NCBI GenBank assembly: GCA_963846475.1
Contig: CAWJVZ010000004.1
Span: 4,092,001 to 4,156,000, forward strand
Reading direction: 5' to 3'
Source: DASWJZ01 sp963846475
Lineage (GTDB): Bacteria > Pseudomonadota > Alphaproteobacteria > Rhizobiales > Afifellaceae
Length of the DNA: 64,000 nucleotides
In this document: piece by piece, positions 17,844 to 26,806 of the stretch
Position numbering within the stretch: the stretch's first letter is position 1
Layout: each line of letters opens with the position of its first letter
Notes under the pieces: model-generated
Told to the model about the DNA's origin: nothing
The model's database searches: none
The model's input: only the letters and a program-made list of their open reading frames with translations
Position numbers and translations under genes: made by a program

Positions 17844-17861
17844 GCGCCATCCGGACGGCGC
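17844..17861. terminator. Possible bidirectional terminator hairpin
   Basis: GCGCC-ATCCGGAC-GGCGC lies exactly between two convergent genes (ends at 17839 and 17866). The stem is short and there is no T-run, so this is only a candidate. Confidence 0.3.
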
Positions 17862-17865
17862 AAAT

Positions 17866-18123
17866 CTACAAAGCCGCCGAGCGGCTCCTTTGCCGCACGA
17901 TCGCCTCAATCGCCAATGCGATTTCCGAAAAATTGCCGCCGGGCGGCTCCTGGTGGCCGGCGATCGGCACGACTGCCACGCCGGCACGCTCCGGCGCCAA
18001 GGCGAAGCGGAACTGATCGTCGGGGAACTGGATGGGCAGGAACGCCTCGACCTGCTCGACCAGCTCCCGCTCCGTCCCCGTCTCGTCCGGCGCGGCCCCG
18101 AACAGCACCATAAACTCGGCCAT
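17866..18123 (-). CDS. Small hypothetical protein
   Basis: An 85-residue protein (MAEFMVLFGAAPDETGTERELVEQVEAFLPIQF...). It has an alternating hydrophobic/charged pattern compatible with a compact alpha/beta domain, including FRFALAPERAGVAVVPIAGH. A start five codons earlier (18138) is possible. I do not recognise the family. It is 75 bases from the ndh stop on the same strand and could be the last member of that transcript. Confidence 0.55.
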   Translation of the reverse strand: MAEFMVLFGAAPDETGTERELVEQVEAFLPIQFPDDQFRFALAPERAGVAVVPIAGHQEPPGGNFSEIALAIEAIVRQRSRSAAL

Positions 18124-18198
18124 TGCCAACGCTCCCAACGCTACTGACGGCCACGTCTATAACCCGACAATTCTGGCTGGGAGATGAACGAGCCCGGC

Positions 18199-19533
18199 CT
18201 AATGCAGTTTCACCCGCGGCTCGGTGCGGCGGGTAAGCGCCCGCGCGATGATGTCGAGCGTGACCTTGGTGTAGCCGTGCAGCGCCTTCTGGTGCATGGC
18301 GTAGAGCGACCGGTACATCAGTCGCGCGAAGAGCCCCTCTATTCGCAGTCCTTTGCCCGCTATGAACCCCATCAGGCTGGCCACCGCATTGTACTCGCCC
18401 AGCGACACGAGCGAGCCGAAGTCGCGGTAGACGAAAGGTTTCAAAGGCTGGCCGGCAAGACGCCGCTGCAGCTGGCCGACCATGTGGCGCGCCTCCTGAT
18501 GCGACGCCTGCGCACGGGGCGGCACCGGGCGGGCACCGGGCGCGAGCACCGCGTACGCACAATCGCCTATCGCAAAGACGTTCGGATCGCGCGTCGTCCG
18601 CAGTGTAGATTCGACCACAAGCTGATTGCTTCTAGTGGCCTCCAGCCCGTCCAGGTCGGCCAGGATGTCCGGGCCCTTCACGCCGGCGGCCCAGACGGTC
18701 AGCTCGGCGGGGCGGAAGCCCTTGCCGTCGGCCAGGCACACGCCGTCGGGTCGCACTTCGGTGACGCGGGAGCTCGTCAGAATCTCGATGTCCAGCTTTT
18801 TCAGCATGTTGGTGACGCTTTCGGCGATCCGCTCCGGCAGCGCCGGGAGAATCCGCTCGGCGCCCTCGATCAGCATGAGGCGGATGTCCTTGTCAGGGTC
18901 GATGCGGTCCAGGCCGTAGGCGACGAGGAGGCGCGTCGTCCGATGCAGCTCCGCCGCGAGCTCCGTTCCGGTCGCCCCCGCGCCGATGATCGCAACGTGC
19001 AGTTGGCCAGCCCGCACCGGCCCGCTCTGGGCATCCGCCCGCAAACACGCATTCACCACCCGCTCGTGAAACCGCTCCGCCTCGTCGGGCGTGTCGAGCG
19101 AGATCGCGTGCTCCCTGGCGCCGGGGGTGCCGAAGTCGTTGGTGACGCCGCCGATGGCGAGGACGAGCGTGTCATAGCCGAGGGAGCGGGCGGGCGTAAT
19201 CTCGTTGCCCTCGCTGCCGAAGGTGGCGGCGAGGTGGATCTCGCGTCTATCCCGGTCGAGGCCGGTCATCTCTCCCAGCCGGAAGCGGAAATGGTGCCAG
19301 TGCGCCTGCGCCAGGTAGTCGAGCGCGTGCTGGTCGATGTCCATGCTGCCGGCGGCGATTTCGTGCAGCAGCGGCTTCCAGATATGCGTACGGGCCCGGT
19401 CGACCAGCGTGATCTCGGCCTTGCCGCGCTTGCCGAGCTTGTCGCCGAGCGCCGTCGCGAGCTCCAAGCCTGCGGCGCCGCCGCCGACGATGACGATCTG
19501 GTGCAGTCCGGCGGGGCGCTCACCATCGGTCAA
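18199..19533 (-). CDS. ndh: Type II NADH dehydrogenase
   Basis: A 444-residue single-subunit NADH:quinone oxidoreductase. The FAD-binding motif IVIVGGGAAGLELATAL is at the N-terminus, the NAD-binding VAIIGAGATGTELAAEL in the middle, and FAIGDCAYA marks the second FAD contact. The C-terminal region (LYAMHQKALHGY) is the membrane-attachment part typical of NDH-2. Translation appears to start at TTG 19533, overlapping the lpdA stop (TTGA), so it is coupled to E3 of pyruvate dehydrogenase. It reoxidises NADH without proton pumping. Confidence 0.9.
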   Translation of the reverse strand: MTDGERPAGLHQIVIVGGGAAGLELATALGDKLGKRGKAEITLVDRARTHIWKPLLHEIAAGSMDIDQHALDYLAQAHWHHFRFRLGEMTGLDRDRREIHLAATFGSEGNEITPARSLGYDTLVLAIGGVTNDFGTPGAREHAISLDTPDEAERFHERVVNACLRADAQSGPVRAGQLHVAIIGAGATGTELAAELHRTTRLLVAYGLDRIDPDKDIRLMLIEGAERILPALPERIAESVTNMLKKLDIEILTSSRVTEVRPDGVCLADGKGFRPAELTVWAAGVKGPDILADLDGLEATRSNQLVVESTLRTTRDPNVFAIGDCAYAVLAPGARPVPPRAQASHQEARHMVGQLQRRLAGQPLKPFVYRDFGSLVSLGEYNAVASLMGFIAGKGLRIEGLFARLMYRSLYAMHQKALHGYTKVTLDIIARALTRRTEPRVKLH

Positions 19534-21269
19534 TGCGGCCTCGGCTTTTTCGGCATATAGAGGTCGGTAATCGTGCCTTCGAAGGCTTCGGCGGCCATGC
19601 CGATCGTTTCCGACAGCGTCGGATGCGGATGGATGGTTAGCCCGATGTCCTGCGCGTCAGCGCTCATTTCGATGGCAAGGGTGGCTTCGGCGATGAGATC
19701 GCCGGCCGAAGGCCCGACGATGCCGCAGCCGATGATCTTTTCGCTCGCCTCGTCGAACAGCACCTTGGTGATGCCCTCGTCACGGCCGAGCGAGAGTGAG
19801 CGGCCGCTCGCCGCCCAAGGGAACACGCCCTTGCCGTATTTGACGCCCTGCGCCTTCGCCTCGTTCTCCGTCAGCCCGACCCAGGCGACCTCCGGATCGG
19901 TATAGGCGACGGAGGGAATGACCTTTGCATCGAAGTGAGAATTCTGGCCGGCGGCCACCTCGGCCGCGACGCGCCCCTCATGCACGGCCTTGTGCGCCAG
20001 CATCGGCTGCCCGACCACGTCGCCGATGGCAAAGACGTGCGGCACGTTGGTGCGCATCTGCCGGTCGACCTGGATGAAGCCCCGCTCATCGACTGCGATG
20101 CCGGCCGCTTCGGCGCCGATCCCCTTGCCGTTCGGCCGCCTGCCGACGGCCACCAGGATCCGGTCGAAGACGTCGGTGGCCGGCGCACTGCCGCCCTCGA
20201 AGGAGACTTTCAAGCCGTCGGCCTGTGCCTCCACTCCGCTCACCTTCGCCCTCAGGAAAATCGCCTCGTACTGCTTCTGGATGCGCTTCATCAGGGGCGT
20301 CACGATGTCCTTGTCGGCGCCGGGGATGATCTGGTCCATCAGCTCCACGATCGTCACCTTGGCGCCGAGCTCGTGATAGACGGTCGCCATCTCCAGCCCG
20401 ATAATGCCGCCGCCGATGACCAGGAGCCGTTTCGGCACGCCGTCGAGCTCGAGCGCGCCCGTCGAGTCGATCACCCGCGGATCCTCATGCGGGATAAACG
20501 GCAGCGTCACCGGCTCCGAGCCCGCCGCGATGATCGCCTGCTCGAAGGTCACGCTCTTGGTGCCGCCGCCTTGCTCGGTCACGCTGACCTCGTTGCGCGC
20601 AGTGAAGCGTCCGGTTCCGGTGACGATTGTCACCTTGCGCTGCTTCGCAAGCCCCGAGAGCCCGCCGGTCAGTTTTTTCACCACGCCGTCCTTCCAGCCG
20701 CGGAGCTTGTCGATATCGATAGACGGCGAAGCAAAACTGATGCCATGCGCGCCGAAATCCCGACTTTCGGCAATCACCTTGGCGGCGTGCAGCAGCGCTT
20801 TCGAGGGGATGCAGCCGACATTCAGGCAGACGCCGCCGAGCGTCGGCCAGCGCTCCACCAGCACCACTTTCTTGCCGAGGTCGGCGGCCCGGAACGCGGC
20901 GGTGTAGCCGCCGGGGCCCGCGCCGAGCACCAGAACCTCCGCGTGGTGATCCGCCTTGCCCAGAGCGGGTGCCTTGGCGGCCCGCGCAGCCGCCGGAGCG
21001 CTTGCCGTCCCAACGGCCTTGTCCGCGGCGGCGCCGCCGCCGAGCGTCAGGATCAGATCGCCCTGCGAGACGCGGTCGCCGACCTTCACCTTGACCTCGA
21101 GGATGCTGCCGCCGGCAGGTGCCGGGACCTCCATGGCGGCCTTGTCGGATTCCAGCGTGATCAGGGGGTCGTCCGGCTTGATCGTCGCGCCCGGCCCGAC
21201 ATGCACCTCGATGATCTGCACGTCGCGAAAATCGCCGATGTCGGGAACCCGGACTTCATTGGTGCTCAT
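19530..21269 (-). CDS. lpdA: Dihydrolipoyl dehydrogenase with N-terminal lipoyl domain (PDH E3)
   Basis: A 579-residue E3. Residues 1-80 form a lipoyl domain with Lys43 in the ESDKAAMEV motif, followed by an Ala-rich linker. The flavoprotein part shows GAGPGGYTAAFRAADLG, the redox disulfide GGVCLNVGCIPSK, a second GGGIIGLEMA nucleotide motif and the C-terminal active-site HPHPTLSE. It reoxidises dihydrolipoamide with FAD and NAD. It is 27 bases downstream of the E2 gene. An N-terminal lipoyl domain on E3 is known in several alpha- and betaproteobacteria. Confidence 0.96.
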   Translation of the reverse strand: MSTNEVRVPDIGDFRDVQIIEVHVGPGATIKPDDPLITLESDKAAMEVPAPAGGSILEVKVKVGDRVSQGDLILTLGGGAAADKAVGTASAPAAARAAKAPALGKADHHAEVLVLGAGPGGYTAAFRAADLGKKVVLVERWPTLGGVCLNVGCIPSKALLHAAKVIAESRDFGAHGISFASPSIDIDKLRGWKDGVVKKLTGGLSGLAKQRKVTIVTGTGRFTARNEVSVTEQGGGTKSVTFEQAIIAAGSEPVTLPFIPHEDPRVIDSTGALELDGVPKRLLVIGGGIIGLEMATVYHELGAKVTIVELMDQIIPGADKDIVTPLMKRIQKQYEAIFLRAKVSGVEAQADGLKVSFEGGSAPATDVFDRILVAVGRRPNGKGIGAEAAGIAVDERGFIQVDRQMRTNVPHVFAIGDVVGQPMLAHKAVHEGRVAAEVAAGQNSHFDAKVIPSVAYTDPEVAWVGLTENEAKAQGVKYGKGVFPWAASGRSLSLGRDEGITKVLFDEASEKIIGCGIVGPSAGDLIAEATLAIEMSADAQDIGLTIHPHPTLSETIGMAAEAFEGTITDLYMPKKPRPH

Positions 21270-21296
21270 CCCTGCTCTCCTGAAGGGGTTCCGGCG

Positions 21297-22595
21297 TCAG
21301 AGGATCAGGCGGCGCACGTCTTCCAGCGCATGGCAGAGCGTGCGGGCGAAGCGTGCGGCGAGCGCGCCATCGATGACCCGGTGGTCGTAGGAGAGCGAGA
21401 TCGGCAGCATCAGCCGCGGCCGAAAATCCTGGCCGTCCCAGACCGGCGCCATCTTGGAGCGCACGACGCCGAGGATGGCGACTTCGGGCGCGTTGACGAT
21501 CGGCGTGAAGGCGGTGCCGCCGATGCCGCCGAGCGAAGAGATCGTGAAAGATGCGCCCTGCATGTCGGTGGCCGCGAGCTTGCCGTCGCGGGCCTTCTTG
21601 GAGACCTCGCCCAGCTCGCGGCTGATCGCGTGGATGCCCTTGCGGTCGACGTCGCGGATCACCGGCACGACCAGTCCCTCCGGCGTGTCGACGGCGATGC
21701 CGAGGTGGTAGTATTTCTTCAGGATCAGCGCGTCCTTCTCCGGCGACAGCGACGCGTTGAACTCCGGATGTTCTCGCAGCGCCGAGACCGACGCCTTCAT
21801 CAGGAAGGCGAGGAGGGTCACCCGAAAGCCCTTGTCCTTCGCCGCGCTGTCGAGCTCCTTCCGGTAGGCGTCGATGTCGGTGATGTCGGCTTCGTCCTGG
21901 TGCGTGACGTGCGGAATGTTGAGCCAGGCGCGATGCAGATGCGCGCCGGAAAGTTTCTTGATGCGCGCCAGCGGTTTTGTCTCGATGGCGCCGAATTTGG
22001 AGAAATCCTGCGCGGGGATCTCGGGGATGCCCATGCCGCCCGCCGGGGCCGCAGCGGCGGCGGCCGGCGCGGGGCCGCTCAGGAACGCCTTCACGTCCTC
22101 CTTGGTGATGCGGCCCTTCTCGCCGGTGCCCTTCAGCCTGGTCAGGTCCACGCCGAGCTCGCGCGCCAGCCGCCGCACCGCGGGGCTGGCGTGGACGCCG
22201 GAAAAATCGGCGCCGGCCGGGGCAGCGGAGGCGGAAATCGGCGCCGCGGCGGAAGCTGGCGCCGGCTGCGCGGCTGCGGAGGCGGCCGGCTCCTTCGGCA
22301 GCTCCGCCGGCTTCGGCTCCTGCTGCTCGACCAGCGACGGCGGCTGCTGCATGGCGCCGTCGCCGCCCTTCAGGAGGAGGATCGGCGTGCCCTCGCTGAC
22401 CCGGTCGCCGATCTTGATCAGCAGCTTTTCGACGAGTCCGGCCGACGGCGCCGGCACCTCCATCGTCGCCTTGTCGGACTCCAGCGAGACCAGCGGATCG
22501 TCGGCGTTGACCGGCTCGCCCTCCCTGACATGCACCTCGATGATCGGAACGTCCTTGAAGTCGCCGATATCCGGGATCCTGACTTCCGTCGCCAC
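21297..22595 (-). CDS. aceF: Dihydrolipoyllysine-residue acetyltransferase (PDH E2)
   Basis: A 432-residue E2 with one lipoyl domain (Lys42 in LESDKATMEVPAPSAG), an Ala/Pro linker, a peripheral-subunit-binding domain (SPAVRRLARELGVDLTRLKG) and the catalytic acyltransferase domain ending SYDHRVIDGALAARF, which holds the HxxxDG active site. It moves the acetyl group from E1-bound thiamine to CoA. It sits between aceE and lpdA on one transcript. Confidence 0.96.
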   Translation of the reverse strand: MATEVRIPDIGDFKDVPIIEVHVREGEPVNADDPLVSLESDKATMEVPAPSAGLVEKLLIKIGDRVSEGTPILLLKGGDGAMQQPPSLVEQQEPKPAELPKEPAASAAAQPAPASAAAPISASAAPAGADFSGVHASPAVRRLARELGVDLTRLKGTGEKGRITKEDVKAFLSGPAPAAAAAAPAGGMGIPEIPAQDFSKFGAIETKPLARIKKLSGAHLHRAWLNIPHVTHQDEADITDIDAYRKELDSAAKDKGFRVTLLAFLMKASVSALREHPEFNASLSPEKDALILKKYYHLGIAVDTPEGLVVPVIRDVDRKGIHAISRELGEVSKKARDGKLAATDMQGASFTISSLGGIGGTAFTPIVNAPEVAILGVVRSKMAPVWDGQDFRPRLMLPISLSYDHRVIDGALAARFARTLCHALEDVRRLIL

Positions 22596-22659
22596 GCTCG
22601 CCTCCCTGTTCCGCCCGCGTATGGACCGCCTAAGGCGCCGCCATTCACGCTCTCGCCCG

Positions 22660-25332
22660 CTAAACGGTCCACGGGGCGGGCTTGTCGGGGTCCAACCCGT
22701 ATTTGAGGATAGCCCGGGAAATCACTGAGGGCTCGATCGACCCTTCCTCGGCCAGGGCCTTCAGCGCCGCGAGCACGATCCAATGCCGGTCGACCTCGAA
22801 AAAGTGCCGGAGTTTTTTGCGGTAATCGGAGCGGCCGAACCCGTCGGTGCCGAGGACGCGATAGCGGCCGGGAACCCAGTTGCGGATCTGGTCGGCATAG
22901 AGCCGCATGTAGTCGGTCGCCGCGATCACCGGCCCGCCACCGGCCGACAGCGACGTTGCTACAAAGCTTTGGCGCGGCGTGTCGGTGGGATGGAGCAGGT
23001 TCCAGCGCTCCACCTCCAGCGCCTCGCGGCGGAGCTCGGTGAAGCTCGTCACGCCCCAGATGTCGGCCGCAATCCCGACATGCTCCTCCAGAAGGTCGGC
23101 CGCGGCGATCACCTCCCGCAGGATGGTGCCGGAGCCCAAGAGCTGCACTCGGGGCGCCTTCTTACGCCCGCCGCCTGCCGGCTTGGCGGTCCTGAACGGA
23201 TACATCCCTTTGAGGATCCCGGCCTCGACGCCCTGCGGCATGGCGGGATGCTCGTAATTCTCGTTCATCACCGTCAGGTAATAGAAGACGTCCTCCTGCT
23301 CCGCGTACATCCGGCGGAGCCCGTCCTGGATGATGACCGCCAGCTCGTAGGCGAAGGTCGGGTCATACGAGACGCAGTTGGGGATCGTCGCGGCGAAGAG
23401 ATGGCTGTGCCCGTCTTCGTGCTGCAGGCCCTCGCCGTTCAGCGTCGTGCGCCCCGCCGTGCCGCCGATCAGAAAGCCGCGTGCCCGCATGTCGCCGGCC
23501 GCCCAGGCGAGGTCGCCGATCCGCTGAAAGCCGAACATGGAATAGTAGATGTAGAAGGGGATCATCGGCGCATTGGAGTGCGAATAGGAGGTCGCCGCGG
23601 CGATCCAGGAGGACATAGCGCCGGCCTCGTTGATCCCCTCCTGCAGGAGCTGGCCGTTGCGATCCTCCTTGTAGAACATCAGCTGGTTGGCATCCTCCGG
23701 CCGATAGAGCTGGCCGACCTGCGAAAAAATGCCGAACTGGCGGAACATGCCCTCCATGCCGAAGGTGCGGGACTCGTCGGGCACGATCGGCACCACCCGC
23801 TTGCCGATCGCCTTGTCGCGGAGCATCGTGTTGAGGATGCGCACGAACGCCATCGTCGTGGAAATCTCGCGGCCTTCCGTGCCCTTCAGCTGCGCCTCGA
23901 ACGCGGCGAGGGGCGGCACCTCCAGGCTTTCCGACCGCGACCGCCGCGCCGGCAGGCTGCCGCCGAGCGCGCCTCGGCGCTCGCGGAGATATGCGAGCTC
24001 GGGGCTGTCTTCGGCGAGCCGGATGAAGGGCACCTCGGCGATTTTTTCATCCGAGATCGGCAGCGAAAAACGGTCGCGGAATTCCCGGAGCGCCGCCTCG
24101 CCCATCTTCTTCTGCTGGTGGGTGATATTCTGGCCTTCGCCGGCCTCGCCCATGCCGTAGCCCTTGACGGTCTTGGCGAGAATGATGGTGGGCTGACCCT
24201 TGTGCTTCGCCGCGGCTTCATAGGCGGCATAGACCTTGAGCGGGTCGTGGCCGCCGCGCCGCAGCGCCCAGATCTCGTCGTCGCTCCAGCCGGCGACCAT
24301 CTCCTTGAGCTTGGGATGCTTGCCGAAGAAATGCTCGCGGACATAGGCGCCGTTCTTCGACTTGTAGTCCTGGTATTCGCCGTCGACCGTCTCCTCCATC
24401 ACCTTGAGGAGGACGCCGTCGGTATCCTCCGCCAACAGCCGGTCCCAGCCTGAGCCCCAGACGACCTTGATGACGTGCCAGCCGGCGCCGCGGAACTGCG
24501 CCTCCAGCTCCTGGATGATCTTGCCGTTGCCGCGCACCGGGCCATCGAGCCGCTGCAGATTGCAGTTCACGACGAAGACCAGATTGTCGAGCTTTTCGCG
24601 TGCCGCCAGCGAGATCGCACCGGTCGATTCCGGCTCGTCCATCTCGCCGTCGCCGAGGAAGGCCCAGACCTTCCGGGGGGCGGTGTCGGCGAAGCCGCGC
24701 GCATGCAGATATTTGAGGAAGCGCGCCTGGTAGATCGCCATCAGCGGCCCGAGGCCCATCGAGACGGTCGGGAACTGCCAGTAATCGGGCATCAGCCAGG
24801 GATGCGGGTAGGAGGAGAGGCCGCCGCCGTCGACCTCCTGGCGGAATTTGAGGAGCTGCTCCTCGCTGAGCCGTCCCTCCAGGAAAGAGCGGGCGTATAT
24901 CCCCGGCGCTACGTGGCCCTGGACGTAGATCAGGTCGCCGCCGTGATTTTCCGAGGGCGCGTGCCAGAAATGCTGGAACCCTGTGTCGTAGAGGAGCGCC
25001 GAGGACTGGAAGCTGGCGATGTGGCCGCCGAGCTCGGAGGAGTGCTTGTTGGCGCGGAGCACGATCGCGAGCGCGTTCCAGCGGATGATCGAGCGGATCT
25101 TGTGCTCGATCTCGCGGTCGCCCGGATGCACCGGCTGCCGGTCGACTTGTATGGTGTTGAGATACGGGGTGTTCGCCGAATAGGGAACGCTCGCCCCCTT
25201 GCGACGGGCGCCCTCCATGACGCTCGCCAGGAGGAAGTGCGCCCGTTCCGCGCCCTCAACCTCGAGAACGCCGTCCAGCGATTCCAGCCATTCCTTCGTC
25301 TCGAGCGGATCGGGGTCGCGGATGTCGTCCAT
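22660..25332 (-). CDS. aceE: Pyruvate dehydrogenase E1 (homodimeric type)
   Basis: An 890-residue homodimeric E1 of the E. coli AceE type, not the split alpha/beta form. The thiamine diphosphate motif LGDGEMDEPESTGAI, the SYPHPWLMPDYWQFPTVSMG block and the C-terminal GTDGFGRSD are clear. It decarboxylates pyruvate and acetylates lipoate on E2. It is the first gene of aceE-aceF-lpdA-ndh. Start ATG 25332 is preceded by GAAGGAGGGCCC. Confidence 0.96.
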   Translation of the reverse strand: MDDIRDPDPLETKEWLESLDGVLEVEGAERAHFLLASVMEGARRKGASVPYSANTPYLNTIQVDRQPVHPGDREIEHKIRSIIRWNALAIVLRANKHSSELGGHIASFQSSALLYDTGFQHFWHAPSENHGGDLIYVQGHVAPGIYARSFLEGRLSEEQLLKFRQEVDGGGLSSYPHPWLMPDYWQFPTVSMGLGPLMAIYQARFLKYLHARGFADTAPRKVWAFLGDGEMDEPESTGAISLAAREKLDNLVFVVNCNLQRLDGPVRGNGKIIQELEAQFRGAGWHVIKVVWGSGWDRLLAEDTDGVLLKVMEETVDGEYQDYKSKNGAYVREHFFGKHPKLKEMVAGWSDDEIWALRRGGHDPLKVYAAYEAAAKHKGQPTIILAKTVKGYGMGEAGEGQNITHQQKKMGEAALREFRDRFSLPISDEKIAEVPFIRLAEDSPELAYLRERRGALGGSLPARRSRSESLEVPPLAAFEAQLKGTEGREISTTMAFVRILNTMLRDKAIGKRVVPIVPDESRTFGMEGMFRQFGIFSQVGQLYRPEDANQLMFYKEDRNGQLLQEGINEAGAMSSWIAAATSYSHSNAPMIPFYIYYSMFGFQRIGDLAWAAGDMRARGFLIGGTAGRTTLNGEGLQHEDGHSHLFAATIPNCVSYDPTFAYELAVIIQDGLRRMYAEQEDVFYYLTVMNENYEHPAMPQGVEAGILKGMYPFRTAKPAGGGRKKAPRVQLLGSGTILREVIAAADLLEEHVGIAADIWGVTSFTELRREALEVERWNLLHPTDTPRQSFVATSLSAGGGPVIAATDYMRLYADQIRNWVPGRYRVLGTDGFGRSDYRKKLRHFFEVDRHWIVLAALKALAEEGSIEPSVISRAILKYGLDPDKPAPWTV

Positions 25333-25443
25333 GGGCCCTCCTTCAATCGGCCGGCGGCTCTGCGCTAGGGCCTGGCGAGGCTCGCGCCGGCCGAGAACAA
25401 ATCAAAGCCGTCGCCGTGCCCTCAGCGCGGCCCGGCGGAAGTG

Positions 25444-25827
25444 CTATTTCTTCTTGCCTGTCGCGGCCTGCTGCCACCCGGAGGCGTCGCCGAGCTCGCG
25501 CATCTGCCGATTGAACTGCTCCATCTGCGTGCGTGCGAAATCCTGCTGCAGCGACAGCATTTCCCTGGGGTCCTTCGCCCGGACCAGCCGCTCGGCAAAA
25601 TCGAAGGCGGCGTCGACATTCGCCTCGGCGAAGGTGATCGCCTTCCTGTTCACGTCGGAGGCGCTGGCCTGCGCCGCCTGGACCGAGCCTTCGATCGAGG
25701 CGGCCGTCCGCTTCGCCGCCTCCATGTACTCGTCCAGGGCGCGTTTGGCCTCCGCCAGGCTCTTCTCCGCCATGTCGCGCATCTGCTGCGACATCTGCTC
25801 CGTCGATGCACCGGTGCCGTTCGCCAT
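25444..25827 (-). CDS. Phasin family protein
   Basis: A 127-residue Ala/Gln/Glu-rich helical protein with the phasin_2 pattern (DMAEKSLAEAKRALDEYMEAAKRT ... AEANVDAAFDFAERLVRAKDPREML, broken here for brevity). Phasins coat polyhydroxybutyrate granules. The KKK tail and start after GGGAGAGAA are reasonable. It lies just upstream of aceE on the same strand, with 111 bases between, linking acetyl-CoA supply and PHB storage by location. Confidence 0.88.
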   Translation of the reverse strand: MANGTGASTEQMSQQMRDMAEKSLAEAKRALDEYMEAAKRTAASIEGSVQAAQASASDVNRKAITFAEANVDAAFDFAERLVRAKDPREMLSLQQDFARTQMEQFNRQMRELGDASGWQQAATGKKK

Positions 25828-25933
25828 CTTTCTCTCCCTGCCTGTGCGGCCCGCGGCCGATGCGGGCCGGCGCCGCTCAACCGCAACCTAGGTCTCGCAG
25901 GGCCGGCTTCCAGGCCACGGGACCATTTGCCGC

Positions 25934-26611
25934 CTAATTTTCAATCTCGCATTTCAGCCGCACAAGCGTCGCGTCGACCCAGCTGCGGTCGTTCGTCCCG
26001 GCGGCGATGTCGGCCATCATCTTCTGCTCGGCCGCGTGCTTCGCCGCCGTCACGGCGTAGATGCTCTCCACTTCGTTGTAGGGAACGCAGAGGAAGCCGT
26101 CGGCGTCGCCGATGACGAGGTCGCCCGGCTCGATAACCATGCCGTCGATGGCGATCGGCACGTTGATCTCGCCCGGACCGTCCTTGTAGGGGCCGCGATG
26201 CGTGACGCCCGCCGCGAAGACCGGAAAACTGCCGGCGCGGATCGAAGCGGCATCGCGGATGGCGCCGTCGATGATCACGCCCGCGACGCCCTTCTTTTCG
26301 GCATAGGCGGCCATCAGCTCGCCCAACAGCGAATTCGTCAGCTCGCCGCCGGCGTCCACCACGATCACGTCGCCCGGCTCGGCCATGTCGATCGCCTTGT
26401 GCAGCATCAGATTGTCGCCGGGCCGGGTCTTCACCGTCAGCGCCGGGCCGGCGAGCCCGCCGCCGCCGTGCATCGGGCGGATGCGCGAGCCGCCGCCGGT
26501 CATGCGGAACAAATTGTCGCTGACATTGGCGACCGGCAGAGCGCGGTAGCGCGCCACCATTTCGGGGCTCACCCGGCGCTTCCGCCTGAGTACCCTGAAG
26601 CCTATGCCCAT
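25934..26611 (-). CDS. RraA-like / 4-hydroxy-4-methyl-2-oxoglutarate aldolase family protein
   Basis: A 225-residue RraA/HMG-aldolase fold protein: ANVSDNLFRM near the start, GPALTVKTRPGDNLMLHKAI, and the metal/substrate motif GVIIDGAIRDAASIR followed by DLVIGDADGFLCVP. Family members are HMG/oxaloacetate aldolases, old names 'dimethylmenaquinone methyltransferase', or RNase E inhibitors. The ATG at 26611 has AGGGGAGAAGAGG. The reaction here is not certain. It is divergent from gabD. Confidence 0.85.
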   Translation of the reverse strand: MGIGFRVLRRKRRVSPEMVARYRALPVANVSDNLFRMTGGGSRIRPMHGGGGLAGPALTVKTRPGDNLMLHKAIDMAEPGDVIVVDAGGELTNSLLGELMAAYAEKKGVAGVIIDGAIRDAASIRAGSFPVFAAGVTHRGPYKDGPGEINVPIAIDGMVIEPGDLVIGDADGFLCVPYNEVESIYAVTAAKHAAEQKMMADIAAGTNDRSWVDATLVRLKCEIEN

Positions 26612-26806
26612 CCTCTTCTCCCCTTGCCGCGCCGCCGCCGCTCGCCAGGACGACGCATAGCCTCGGCGGCGCCCCATTGCACCATTGGATTCGGGTTCAG
26701 CGCCCCTTATCTTGGGCCTGCAATCCAGTGCCCGGAAATCGCCGGCAGCGCCCGACTGGCAGCGCGCTCAGCCCTTTGCCGACCGGTGTCCCCCAAGGAG
26801 AACGCG

